Shown here one piece after another: positions 7,355 to 14,531 of a stretch of DNA of 35,878 nucleotides. The position numbers were made by a program, and so were the translations under genes. How positions within the stretch are numbered: position 1 is the stretch's first letter; each line of letters begins with the position of its first letter. This DNA is from DAISJD01 sp036821645 (lineage in GTDB: Bacteria; Pseudomonadota; Alphaproteobacteria; ATCC43930; CGMCC-115725), in assembly GCA_036821645.1 (NCBI GenBank), contig DAISJD010000021.1, forward strand, positions 1-35,878, given 5' to 3'. The notes under the pieces were generated by a model that saw only the letters and a program-made list of their open reading frames with translations, was not told the DNA's origin and made no database searches.

Positions 7355-7687
7355 TTAGGGGAACGGGATCGGCAACGGCACCGGCGTCACCATAAATTTC
7401 GCACACCGCACGCGGACCTGATTGATCTCGCCCTGATCCGTCGGCTGCGTATCTTCGCCCAGCTTTTCAAAGCCGTTGGCGCAAATATGCTGGGCATGGA
7501 TATTCTCGATGCCGGGCTCGCTATTGCGGAACGGGGTCGGACTGTCGGCGATGGAGCCGGTGACGACAAATTCCTGAGGTTCCGTCGGGGGCAGGAATTC
7601 ATTGACGAGGGAACAGCCGCTAAGGCCGACCCCGCCGCCCACCAGGGCCAGAACCGCGACAAGACGACCGAACGGCGCAACCCGCAT
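7355..7687 (-). CDS. Small lipoprotein of unknown function
   Basis: A 110-residue protein that starts MRVAPFGRLVAVLALVGGGVG and has a clear lipobox LSGC at residues 22-25, so it should be lipid-anchored and exported. The mature part has ten prolines and ends VPLPIPFP. It has no family I recognise. Three ATGs stand in a row (7693, 7690, 7687). I chose the last because GAGGAG then lies seven bases upstream, whereas it almost touches the first. The open frame runs further upstream, but that part has no signal-peptide character. The SemiSWEET gene follows after 19 bases. Confidence 0.7.
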   Translation of the reverse strand: MRVAPFGRLVAVLALVGGGVGLSGCSLVNEFLPPTEPQEFVVTGSIADSPTPFRNSEPGIENIHAQHICANGFEKLGEDTQPTDQGEINQVRVRCAKFMVTPVPLPIPFP

Positions 7688-7817
7688 CATCATGCTCCTC
7701 GAAAAAAACCGATCGACCCGGTCCATGCCGGGCCCGCTATCATCCCGGCACCATACCCCGAAGCACGGGCACAAGGCAAACACCGAACGCGGCGGGCTGA
7801 TGTGCCGGGATGGGGGG

Positions 7818-9968
7818 TTAGCCGACCGCCTGGGCAAGCGGGGTTTCCACCGCCCCCGGATGTTGGACCGGGATCAATTTTCCCTGATGAAAATAATAGA
7901 TTTTTTCCGCCGCCGCCACGGTTTGCGGCCGGTGCGCCACGATGATGCGGGTGATGTTGAGCGCCGACAGGGCGGCATTGACCGCGGCTTCCAAGGCCGG
8001 ATCGAGATGGGACGTCCCCTCATCCAAAACGAGGATGCGCGGGCGACGATAGAGCGCGCGGGCCAACAGCAGGCGCTGGCGCTGCCCCCCGGACAAGGTG
8101 GTTCCCATATCCCCGATCAGGGTATTGTACCCCATGGGCATGCGCATGATGTCGTCATGCAAGGCGGCAAACCCGGCGCAGGTCTGAACCCAGGCCATGT
8201 CGGGTTTAACGTCGAAAAACGCGATATTATCGCCGATCGATCCGCTGAGCAGTTGATCATCCTGCATCACGACCCCGATTTGGGACCGGACCGCCTGCAT
8301 CCCATGGGCCGAAAGCGGATACCCGTCCAGCAAGACATCCCCCGCCGTCGGCTGAAACAAGCCCAGCATGACCTTCAACAAGGTCGTCTTGCCGCCGCCC
8401 GACGGGCCGGTGATGGCAACGAAACTGCCCGGTTCGACCGTGAGATCGACCCCGTCCAGCACGAACGGTTCCGTATCGGCATAGCGATAACTGACCCCGC
8501 GCAGGGCCAATGCCCCCCGCAGCGGATGATCCAGCGTCGCCGGTTGGTCATAGCCGGCCTCGCGCTCGGCCAAGGCGATATCGGCCAACCGATCGAGATG
8601 CAGATCCAACATGCGCAGATCGAGCGCCCGATCGACCAACCGCCCGACCTTATCCAAGAATTGCCCCTTATACGACAGATAGGCATAAAGCATGCCGATA
8701 CTGATCGTGCCATCCAAGGCAAGCCGCGCCCCGATATAGATCGAGGCGATATTTTCCACCCCGAAAATCAAATCGTTCAGGGTTTTGAACAGGGTCTGCA
8801 ACCGGGCGAGCCGCGCCCCGGCATTGACCGCACCGGCATAGCGGTTTTGCCACACGCTTTCCCGTTCCGCCTCGCGTCCGAACAGCTTGATGCTTTGGAT
8901 CGCGCGGATCGTTTCGATGAAGCTGGAATCCTGCTTTGCCTTGGCCTGAATCTGCACCGCATTGCGTTCGCGCAAAACCGGGAACGTGGCAAAGCGCAGG
9001 GCCGCATAAAGCCCGATCGCCGCCACCGCGATGAGGGCCAAGGTGACGCTATACACCAAGATCAGGGCCAGCGTGGCGATCGCCATCACCCCATCGACCA
9101 GGGTGGCGGCGATCCCGTCGCTCAACAAATCGCGGATCGGTTGGGTCGAGCTGAACCGTGAGATGAGATCGCCGATATGCCGCCGCTCGAAATAAGGCAG
9201 CGGCAGGCGCACCAGATGATGGAACAGACGGACCACCATCTGAAACGACAGGATATTGCCGAGATGAACCAAGACCAAACTGCGCAGCGTCGTGGTCGCG
9301 ACATTGATCGCCATCAATAACCCGAACCCAAGCGCCAGCGCCGTCAACAACCCGCCATCGCCCTTGACCACCGCATCATCCACCGCCACCTGAAGATAGA
9401 ACGGTGCCCCCAGCGCACAGAGTTGCAGCAGCGCCGACAGGATGATCGCCTGCACCAGACTGCGCCGAAACCCGGTAATGCGCCCGATCAGGGGGGAAAG
9501 GCGCAAGGGGGTGACGGTGCGTTTGCGCTCGAACGCGGCGGTCGGGGTCAATTCCAGGGCGACGCCGGTCATCCGATCGGACAATTCGTCCATCGTGTAT
9601 TGGACCCGCCCCAGGGCCGGATCGTGAATCACCACCCGCCCGCGCCGAACCGCGACCAATACGACGAAATGGCTCATGTCCCAATGCACGATCGCGGGCA
9701 GGCGCAATTGCGCCAGATGATCCGGTTCCAGGCGCAAGGCCCGCGACGACAGGCCCAATTGCCCGGCGATCGCAATCAACCCGCGCAAACTCGTCCCCTT
9801 CATCGAGATCTGAAACCGCGCGCGCAGGCTGTTGAGATCGGCCTCGTAACCGTGAAACGCCGCCACCATGGCAAGACAGGCCAACCCGCATTCCGCCGCC
9901 TCGCTCTGTCGGATCACGGGAATGCGCGGCCGCGCGGTAAAGTTCAGCAAATCGGCGGTCGAGAGCAT
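7818..9968 (-). CDS. Peptidase-containing ABC exporter (C39 PCAT) for double-glycine-leader peptides
   Basis: This 716-residue protein is full length for a PCAT, which cuts a double-glycine leader and exports the core peptide. Residues 1-140 form a C39 peptidase with Cys27 (SEAAECGLAC), His100 (DMSHFVVL) and Asp116 (HDPALG), so the catalytic triad is intact. Residues about 165-440 are the transmembrane domain. The nucleotide-binding domain has Walker A GPSGGGKTT (521-529), Q-loop VMQDD, signature LSGGQ (625-629), Walker B ILVLDE (645-650) and switch His679. It is the only intact exporter of the island and lies last in the minus-strand cassette after HlyD, precursor and small membrane proteins. 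Its first 191 bases and the upstream gene recur as a direct repeat at 12991-13427. Confidence 0.95.
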   Translation of the reverse strand: MLSTADLLNFTARPRIPVIRQSEAAECGLACLAMVAAFHGYEADLNSLRARFQISMKGTSLRGLIAIAGQLGLSSRALRLEPDHLAQLRLPAIVHWDMSHFVVLVAVRRGRVVIHDPALGRVQYTMDELSDRMTGVALELTPTAAFERKRTVTPLRLSPLIGRITGFRRSLVQAIILSALLQLCALGAPFYLQVAVDDAVVKGDGGLLTALALGFGLLMAINVATTTLRSLVLVHLGNILSFQMVVRLFHHLVRLPLPYFERRHIGDLISRFSSTQPIRDLLSDGIAATLVDGVMAIATLALILVYSVTLALIAVAAIGLYAALRFATFPVLRERNAVQIQAKAKQDSSFIETIRAIQSIKLFGREAERESVWQNRYAGAVNAGARLARLQTLFKTLNDLIFGVENIASIYIGARLALDGTISIGMLYAYLSYKGQFLDKVGRLVDRALDLRMLDLHLDRLADIALAEREAGYDQPATLDHPLRGALALRGVSYRYADTEPFVLDGVDLTVEPGSFVAITGPSGGGKTTLLKVMLGLFQPTAGDVLLDGYPLSAHGMQAVRSQIGVVMQDDQLLSGSIGDNIAFFDVKPDMAWVQTCAGFAALHDDIMRMPMGYNTLIGDMGTTLSGGQRQRLLLARALYRRPRILVLDEGTSHLDPALEAAVNAALSALNITRIIVAHRPQTVAAAEKIYYFHQGKLIPVQHPGAVETPLAQAVG

Positions 9969-10214
9969 GGTTGAGTCAACCCAATGATAGAAACGAACGA
10001 TCCGATGCCGATCGATTGGTTAATCGTGACCGATGCCCCGCTCATGCGGGGCCGCAGCACCAACCTGAATATAGCCATTCTGGACAAGATAGAGTGTGCC
10101 TAGAAAAATAATCGCAATCCCGAGCGTGTAGCCCACAAAAAATCCAATTATTATCGTACGAAGCGCAGGTCGGCTGATTGTGATATGGGTATCAGTAACC
10201 GTCACTTGGTCCAT
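9778..10214. repeat. Direct repeat, copy 1 (matches 12991-13427)
   Basis: The sequence recurs 3,213 bases to the right with scattered substitutions and no length change. It covers the 5' end of the PCAT gene and the whole upstream 64-residue gene. Weaker similarity continues to about 10285 (compare 13446-13500). Confidence 0.93.
10020..10214 (-). CDS. Small single-span membrane protein, copy 1
   Basis: A 64-residue protein with one hydrophobic helix (about residues 20-45, TIIIGFFVGYTLGIAIIFLG) and a polar tail ending HERGIGHD. AAGAAAGG lies upstream of ATG at 10214. A nearly identical copy lies at 13233-13427, and in both places it directly precedes a PCAT start. Retention in both cassettes while the neighbouring genes decayed suggests a role with the exporter, immunity or regulation. 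I do not recognise a family. Confidence 0.65.
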   Translation of the reverse strand: MDQVTVTDTHITISRPALRTIIIGFFVGYTLGIAIIFLGTLYLVQNGYIQVGAAAPHERGIGHD

Positions 10215-10248
10215 TGATTTTGACCTTTCTTGAAAATTCTATCCATAT

Positions 10249-10446
10249 TTACTGCAAGTAGCGCCCTTTATATAAAAATCGATGTGAAAGATAGAGGAAG
10301 ACTACAGAAAAAGAAAAACCAAAAAAGCTAAATAAAAAAACATTCAGCAAACTTTCTTGTGGAAAGGCAAAAAATATTATTGGAAATGAAACAAAAAACC
10401 CTGGCAGAGATATGGGTAGAATATTTCTTGCATATTTCATGAACAT
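10249..10446 (-). CDS. Small hydrophobic membrane protein
   Basis: A 65-residue, very hydrophobic, AT-rich-coded protein with two likely membrane segments (about residues 10-28 and 33-54) and a basic end (SHRFLYKGRYLQ). GAGG lies nine bases before the ATG. It lies between two other small membrane proteins in the precursor-to-PCAT cassette. A decayed counterpart seems to lie at 13446-13532. Small hydrophobic proteins beside bacteriocin precursors are often immunity proteins, but nothing in the sequence proves this. Confidence 0.6.
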   Translation of the reverse strand: MFMKYARNILPISLPGFFVSFPIIFFAFPQESLLNVFLFSFFGFSFSVVFLYLSHRFLYKGRYLQ

Positions 10447-10460
10447 TTAAACCATCCTCT

Positions 10461-10976
10461 TTACTTTTTTGTTATATTATTTATGAACAAAAATAAAAAA
10501 AACGCAAGAAAAACCAAGCAGAAAATTAAAAAATAAACACCAAAATAATATGCTCTATCAGATAAATTAAATTGAAACAGAGGTATAGCATGTAGAAAAA
10601 ACAAGCAAAAAAAACCAACAATTGGAAAAATATATTGACCAATTGGCTGTGTTTCCATTTTTTTTAATTCACTTTTCGCAAGATAAACAACACCACCACT
10701 CATATTAATATAAATTGCAATCAATGACAATAAAAATAAAAAAATAGTAAAAAAGGTTATTGAAAAAATACTCGGTAAAACTTGGTATATTTGCATAAAA
10801 AAAGCAATTACTGATAAAAATAAGATAATACAAGAAGACTTAAAATGATATTCAAAAAAAAATTTTAAATTATTATTTTTTATTGAAAAGCAAAATATTT
10901 TTCCAGATTTCTTATCTGACAAATGATAGAATGGCGAATATACATAATCGTTGGTTTCAGTTTTCAAAAGAGTCAT
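10461..10976 (-). CDS. Membrane protein of unknown function, candidate immunity protein A
   Basis: A 171-residue protein with about four hydrophobic segments (roughly residues 48-65, 68-90, 113-131 and 144-166) and a polar N-terminus. Coding is strongly AT-rich compared with the flanking exporter genes. GAGG lies ten bases upstream of ATG at 10976. It is the first gene after the intact precursor, separated from it by a long perfect hairpin, and so is the best-placed candidate for self-protection against that peptide. It shows no resemblance to the membrane protein in the equivalent place of the second cassette (13768-14169). No family recognised. Confidence 0.6.
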   Translation of the reverse strand: MTLLKTETNDYVYSPFYHLSDKKSGKIFCFSIKNNNLKFFFEYHFKSSCIILFLSVIAFFMQIYQVLPSIFSITFFTIFLFLLSLIAIYINMSGGVVYLAKSELKKMETQPIGQYIFPIVGFFCLFFLHAIPLFQFNLSDRAYYFGVYFLIFCLVFLAFFLFLFINNITKK

Positions 10977-10996
10977 TCTACTTTTTCCTCTTGTTA

Positions 10997-11024
10997 TGAC
11001 ACAACACCCTAAGGTGTTGTGTCA
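10997..11024 (-). terminator. Perfect 12-bp hairpin after precursor A
   Basis: TGACACAACACC (10997-11008) pairs perfectly with GGTGTTGTGTCA (11013-11024) across a four-base loop. There is no U-run on either strand. It probably stabilises the precursor mRNA 3' end or gives partial termination before the membrane-protein genes. Confidence 0.7.
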
Positions 11025-11043
11025 CATTATAAAAAAGATAAGA

Positions 11044-11322
11044 TTAGTTTATATTAATCTCATCCAACGCAAGCTTAAACAACCCAGCACCAAAAGCACC
11101 CGATGCAACACCTAAGGATGAGAGACCAAAACCTGCAATATAAAGACCAGCACCAACTGCAATAGGCGCTGCTCCAAGAGCAATGGCACCTCCAACAATA
11201 AACCCGACAGCAACCTCGCCATAAAAAGCAGCAACTTTATTATCACCACCCGAGACTGCATCAATCTCATCTAAGGATAATTCACGCATCGGCGCAAGCT
11301 CCATCGCATTCACAACAGACAT
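11044..11322 (-). CDS. Double-glycine-leader bacteriocin-like precursor A
   Basis: A 92-residue precursor. The leader ends in the classical double-glycine site: MRELSLDEIDAVSGG, residues 12-26, with the conserved Glu-Leu-Ser-Leu-x-Glu-Ile/Leu pattern recognised by C39 peptidases. The predicted core (residues 27-92) is rich in Gly, Ala and Val, contains GxxxG-like spacings, has no cysteine, and should form membrane-active helices, as in class II bacteriocins. AAGGAAG lies eight bases upstream of the ATG, and a TTGAAA-17-TATAAT promoter precedes the gene. The HlyD gene upstream and the PCAT downstream are its likely export machinery. Antimicrobial activity is inferred, not shown. Confidence 0.85.
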   Translation of the reverse strand: MSVVNAMELAPMRELSLDEIDAVSGGDNKVAAFYGEVAVGFIVGGAIALGAAPIAVGAGLYIAGFGLSSLGVASGAFGAGLFKLALDEININ

Positions 11323-11344
11323 TATTTTACTTCCTTCATTGCAT

Positions 11345-11362
11345 AGCCACGTAAATGTGGCT
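11345..11362 (-). promoter_or_regulatory. 5'-UTR stem-loop of precursor A mRNA
   Basis: AGCCAC and GTGGCT pair around a six-base loop. The stem is at the predicted mRNA 5' end (about 11360), so it could protect the transcript from decay. Confidence 0.45.
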
Positions 11363-11366
11363 GGTT

Positions 11367-11395
11367 ATTATACCATAATCAAGAGATAATTTCAA
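11367..11395 (-). promoter_or_regulatory. Sigma-70-type promoter of precursor A
   Basis: On the minus strand, TTGAAA (11390-11395) and TATAAT (11367-11372) are separated by exactly 17 bases. The same region aligns with the promoter region of precursor B at 15535-15563. Confidence 0.72.
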
Positions 11396-11440
11396 TCATA
11401 AATTCAATAAAATTGGTATTTTTCCTCTCTAACAAGAACC

Positions 11441-12691
11441 TCACAACAAATCCCCCCGCGCACTCAGCAAGGGTTCCAGGATCCATTCAATGAGGCTGCG
11501 TTCCGCCAGGATGATATCCGACCCGATCGTCATATCCGGTTGCAGGCCGACGGGACGCCCGAACGCGGTCACGGTTTGTTGGTCCAGGCTCACCGTCACG
11601 CGATAGGCGGGGTCGTGCAGGGTCACGGGTTGCTGCACATCGTTTTGGGTCAAGAGGGTGGTGGCGACATGGCGCACCGTGCCCCAATAGGTGCCGAATT
11701 GCTGATAGGGAAACGCATCGTAATGAATGCGCACCCGCTGGCCTTCTTGAACGAAGCCGATGGCGCGGGGTGTGACGAACAGGTCGGCCTGAAACACGCT
11801 GTTTTCCGGGACCAGGGCCATTTGGGTGATGCGCGGGTCGGCCGTGCGGCCCAGCACCGCCTGAACCGCCGTCACCCGCCCGGCGATCGGCGCGCGGATT
11901 TCATATTGGCGATGGCCCATCACTTCGGCCATCCGGGTTTCCGTGTCGGCCAAACTGCGTTGCAGCAACGACCGCCGATCCGCCTCGTCGATCGGCAGGC
12001 GCGCCAGGCTCAGTTTCGCCACCGCCAGATCGCCCTTCTTCGCCGTGATCTGTTGATCCAATTGCGCCAGATTTTGCGCATCGACCATCGCCTGCTGCTG
12101 ACGGTTTTGATACTCGAACCCGGAGACGACGCCCTTGTCCTTGAACGGGCCCAGGCGATCGACCATCTCTTGCGACGCTTTCGCGCGCCCGGTCTGAAAC
12201 ACGCGCTGTTGATCCAGATGGGTGATTTCCGCCTCGGCCAGGGCGATCTGGGCCTGAAGCTTGGTCCGATCCGCCTGGGTCTGGGCGGCGAGCGCCGCAA
12301 TCTGACGGTCCAGCACACTCTTTTGATCGGCAAGCGCCTTTAACGTGATCGTATCGCTGCCGATGCCGCCCGCCGCCGTTTCTTCGCCCGTGACGGTCAT
12401 CAGGATATCCCCCGCCGCCACCACGTCCCCCTCGGCCACATGCACCCCGGTGATGATGCCGGTGCGTGCCGCGATGATGCGCACGACACCCTGGGACGGG
12501 GAAATGATGCCGGTCACGGCCTCCTTGCGGGCGTAATTGACCGAACACAGAAAGATCACGACCGTCGCCAGGATGCCAACCAAAAACGCGGTAAACCCCC
12601 ATGTCGTCAGGGACGAACCCGGCATCGCCTCGCCGAGATTGGTCTCGATCTGCCGCTTCACGGCGGCTTCGCGGAATAGGGGGCTGGTCAT
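11441..12691 (-). CDS. HlyD-family membrane fusion protein of the peptide exporter
   Basis: A 416-residue adaptor protein that should link the PCAT in the inner membrane to an outer-membrane channel. It has a short cytoplasmic N-terminus, one membrane helix (about residues 32-51), a beta-barrel/lipoyl half-motif (VVRIIAARTGIITGVHVAEG), a long coiled-coil hairpin (about residues 120-250, rich in Gln and Ala), the second lipoyl half (YEIRAPIAGRVTAVQ) and a C-terminal barrel. Family length is 390-430, so it is complete. It is the first gene of cassette A. Its last 100 bases and the downstream promoter recur at 15620-15740, and a diverged, broken copy lies at 16230-17256. No outer-membrane TolC partner is in the window. 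Confidence 0.92.
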   Translation of the reverse strand: MTSPLFREAAVKRQIETNLGEAMPGSSLTTWGFTAFLVGILATVVIFLCSVNYARKEAVTGIISPSQGVVRIIAARTGIITGVHVAEGDVVAAGDILMTVTGEETAAGGIGSDTITLKALADQKSVLDRQIAALAAQTQADRTKLQAQIALAEAEITHLDQQRVFQTGRAKASQEMVDRLGPFKDKGVVSGFEYQNRQQQAMVDAQNLAQLDQQITAKKGDLAVAKLSLARLPIDEADRRSLLQRSLADTETRMAEVMGHRQYEIRAPIAGRVTAVQAVLGRTADPRITQMALVPENSVFQADLFVTPRAIGFVQEGQRVRIHYDAFPYQQFGTYWGTVRHVATTLLTQNDVQQPVTLHDPAYRVTVSLDQQTVTAFGRPVGLQPDMTIGSDIILAERSLIEWILEPLLSARGDLL

Positions 12692-12735
12692 GATCGGGGG
12701 CGGGTTACATACTAAAATATTTACGACGGGGTGCG

Positions 12736-12764
12736 TTTCTAGCGGTGTACGTGCTGCCCGTCAA
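12736..12764 (-). promoter_or_regulatory. Possible promoter of the intact HlyD gene
   Basis: On the minus strand, TTGACG (12759-12764) and TAGAAA (12736-12741) are 17 bases apart. The -10 is imperfect. A small inverted repeat, ATCACG-ATTT-CGTGAT (12788-12803), and a run of eight C lie just upstream and could be operator elements. Confidence 0.45.
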
Positions 12765-12956
12765 GATTGTACCCCCCCCTCATATTCATCACGATTTCGT
12801 GATAGTGGGGTAATATCCTGATTTTGCTGCGATCAAATATATATTTTTTAGTGTGTATTTTTCTTATTTTTCGTCAAAAAATTATCTTCATGCCGCCTGA
12901 TCGGGCGTATTGATGACGGATGATACGGTTTTGGTTGTCTCGGATCAAAAAACGGA

Positions 12957-13181
12957 TCAGGTTCTGAATCTCGTATCAGACGCGATTTTTAACCCGCGCA
13001 AACGCGTCCCCTTCATCGAGCTCTGAAACCGCGCGCACAGGCTGTTGAGGTCGGCCTCGCAACCGTGAAACGCCGCCACCATGGCAACACAGGCCAGCCC
13101 GCATTCCGCCGCCTCGCTCTGTCGGATCACGGGAATGCGCGGCCGCGCGGTAAAGTTCAGCAAATCGGCGGTCGAGAGCAT
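12957..13181 (-). pseudogene. 5' fragment of a second PCAT gene (C39 domain remnant)
   Basis: The first 63 or so residues match the intact PCAT nearly exactly, including the catalytic Cys in SEAAECGLAC. The match stops abruptly at 12991, after which a few unrelated codons lead to a stop. The rest of the C39 domain (His, Asp), the membrane domain and the ATPase are absent. The fragment is the truncated end of cassette B, lying directly upstream of cassette A's HlyD promoter region. A non-functional remnant is the simplest reading. Confidence 0.88.
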
Positions 13182-13427
13182 GGTTGAGTCAACCCAATGA
13201 TAGAAACGAACGATCCGATGCCGATCGATTGGTTAATCGTGACCGATGCCCCGCTCATGCGGGGCCGCAGCACCAACCTGAATATAGCCATTCTGGACAA
13301 GATAGAGTGTGCCTAGAAAAATAATCGCAATCCCGAGCGTGTAGCCCACAAAAAATCCAATTATTATCGTACGAAGCGCAGGTCGGCTTATTGTGATATG
13401 GGTATCTGTACGGGTTACTTGTTCCAT
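12991..13427. repeat. Direct repeat, copy 2 (matches 9778-10214)
   Basis: Colinear with copy 1 at a constant offset of 3,213 bases and without indels. Substitutions are concentrated in the PCAT fragment and at the start of the small gene. Most of the 64-residue gene is identical. Confidence 0.93.
13233..13427 (-). CDS. Small single-span membrane protein, copy 2
   Basis: A 64-residue protein almost identical to the one at 10020-10214: only residues 3-5 differ (EQVTRTD against DQVTVTD). One membrane helix, polar tail. It is intact although the PCAT that followed it is truncated. Either the duplication is recent or the protein is useful by itself. Family unknown. Confidence 0.62.
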   Translation of the reverse strand: MEQVTRTDTHITISRPALRTIIIGFFVGYTLGIAIIFLGTLYLVQNGYIQVGAAAPHERGIGHD

Positions 13428-13767
13428 TACTCTCAGCCTTCCGTGAAAATTCTAACGATATTCATTTCCGGTAGCGTCACCTATATAAAAAATGATGCAT
13501 CGAGAATAACAGAAAATATTTAAAATTTTATTAATAGACATTATTATATCAAGGTGACCATGAATAAAACTATCTTTATCAATTGCCTTTCTTATAATTA
13601 ATTATCTACTTAATAAAAAAGCAGTTTTTAAGTTTAAATTTTAATGTATTACTGACAAAAATTGCATATTTAACGAATGAGAAGGAAATCTTACGATCAC
13701 ACTCAATTTTATGTCCAAGATGCACCAATATGATTTAGTAATAAATCATGATACTGACTGATATAAA
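13428..13767 (-). other. AT-rich region with decayed remnant of a small membrane-protein gene
   Basis: The first 80 bases align with the 3' end of the 65-residue gene at 10249-10446 (GTAGCG and TATATAAAAA are shared, in the same order). A 30-codon frame on the minus strand starting near 13535 ends within this segment, but it lacks the hydrophobic body of the intact protein. The remainder is AT-rich and shows no gene. Confidence 0.5.
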
Positions 13768-14169
13768 TCAGTTAAGCCACGAACTATATTTTTCCAATTT
13801 TCCAGACATTAAATTTGAATTATAACGAACGGAAAAAGTAATAGCTGAAAAAACAAGAAACATGCTCGAAAAAACCAATGGAATAGATAAAAAAAGTGCG
13901 GTATAAATATTCAAATCAAATAAAAAATATGATATTGACCAAATTATAAAACAAATTATAGCTTTCCATAAAAAATTACTATTTTTATGACGGCCATAAA
14001 AATAACCAAACAAAACTAGCGAACCTGAAAAAATACATATGAATTGGTTCAATGTTATAAATTTAATAATAAATAGATTAATATCAATAAAATTCAAGAA
14101 TATACTTATAAAATATAAAAAAATTATAAAAACTTTACTCAAGAGAGCGTTTTTCTCTGCTTTTACCAT
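13768..14169 (-). CDS. Membrane protein of unknown function, candidate immunity protein B
   Basis: A 133-residue protein with about four hydrophobic segments (roughly residues 11-30, 39-58, 68-86 and 90-112). Coding is very AT-rich. AGGG lies upstream of ATG at 14169. It occupies in cassette B the place held by the 171-residue protein in cassette A, yet the two are not alike. Cassette-specific membrane proteins fit peptide-specific immunity. It begins 23 bases after a terminator-like hairpin. No family recognised. Confidence 0.58.
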   Translation of the reverse strand: MVKAEKNALLSKVFIIFLYFISIFLNFIDINLFIIKFITLNQFICIFSGSLVLFGYFYGRHKNSNFLWKAIICFIIWSISYFLFDLNIYTALFLSIPLVFSSMFLVFSAITFSVRYNSNLMSGKLEKYSSWLN

Positions 14170-14187
14170 TTTTATGCCAACCCTATC

Positions 14188-14222
14188 AAAAAGGCGATAG
14201 AGAATGAAAATCTCCCTATCGC
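14188..14222 (-). terminator. Intrinsic terminator after precursor C pseudogene
   Basis: On the minus strand, GGCGATAG (14215-14222) pairs with CTATCGCC (14193-14200), followed by TTTTT (14188-14192). It is a textbook stem with a U-run, between the broken precursor and the membrane-protein gene. Confidence 0.78.
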
Positions 14223-14241
14223 CGAAAACATTAATGGTTAA

Positions 14242-14511
14242 TTACGACGCGAAGATCTCATAAAGACCAACAGCGATAAACCCTTCACCAGCAAAACCAG
14301 CGCAAAATACACCAATTCCCACAGCTACAGTCAATTCTGGCAAAGCAGCAACAGCTAAAAGACCGCCGCCAATGAGCGCAACACAAGTGAGAACATCATT
14401 TACACCATCAATATCAGCACCACCAGAGACCGCATCAATCTCGTCATGAGAGAATTAATACATAAGAGCCGTAATTAAGGCGGGACTCTTCATTGTATCG
14501 ATCACAGACAT
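14242..14511 (-). pseudogene. Double-glycine-leader precursor C, interrupted by a TAA in its leader
   Basis: Read from ATG at 14511 (AGGA upstream), the frame gives MSVIDTMKSPALITALMY and then TAA at 14455-14457. The same frame continues FSHDEIDAVSGG and a core of 58 residues to a stop at 14242-14244. Alignment with precursor A (MRELSLDEIDAVSGG) shows the stop replaces the conserved Glu of the ELS motif, so this is a nonsense mutation in an otherwise normal precursor of 89 residues. The core is hydrophobic, Gly/Ala/Val-rich, and has two cysteines (LTCVALIGG, VFCAGFAGE). No downstream start codon in frame would rescue the double-glycine leader. It lies 20 bases after the ClpP-like gene, in the same operon. 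Confidence 0.8.
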
Positions 14512-14531
14512 TATTCACGTCCTATATTTAG

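Noticed and set aside
7602..9161. A 519-codon plus-strand frame opposite the PCAT gene
   Set aside because: Shadow frame rich in Gln, Arg and Asp-Pro typical of antisense translation; the minus-strand PCAT is complete.
12772..12779. Run of eight C near the HlyD promoter as a phase-variation tract
   Set aside because: Short, and no frame or promoter spacing clearly depends on it.
13559..13600. A 13-codon plus-strand frame starting ATGAATAAAACT after AAGGTGACC
   Set aside because: Too short and unsupported by context; all island genes run on the other strand.
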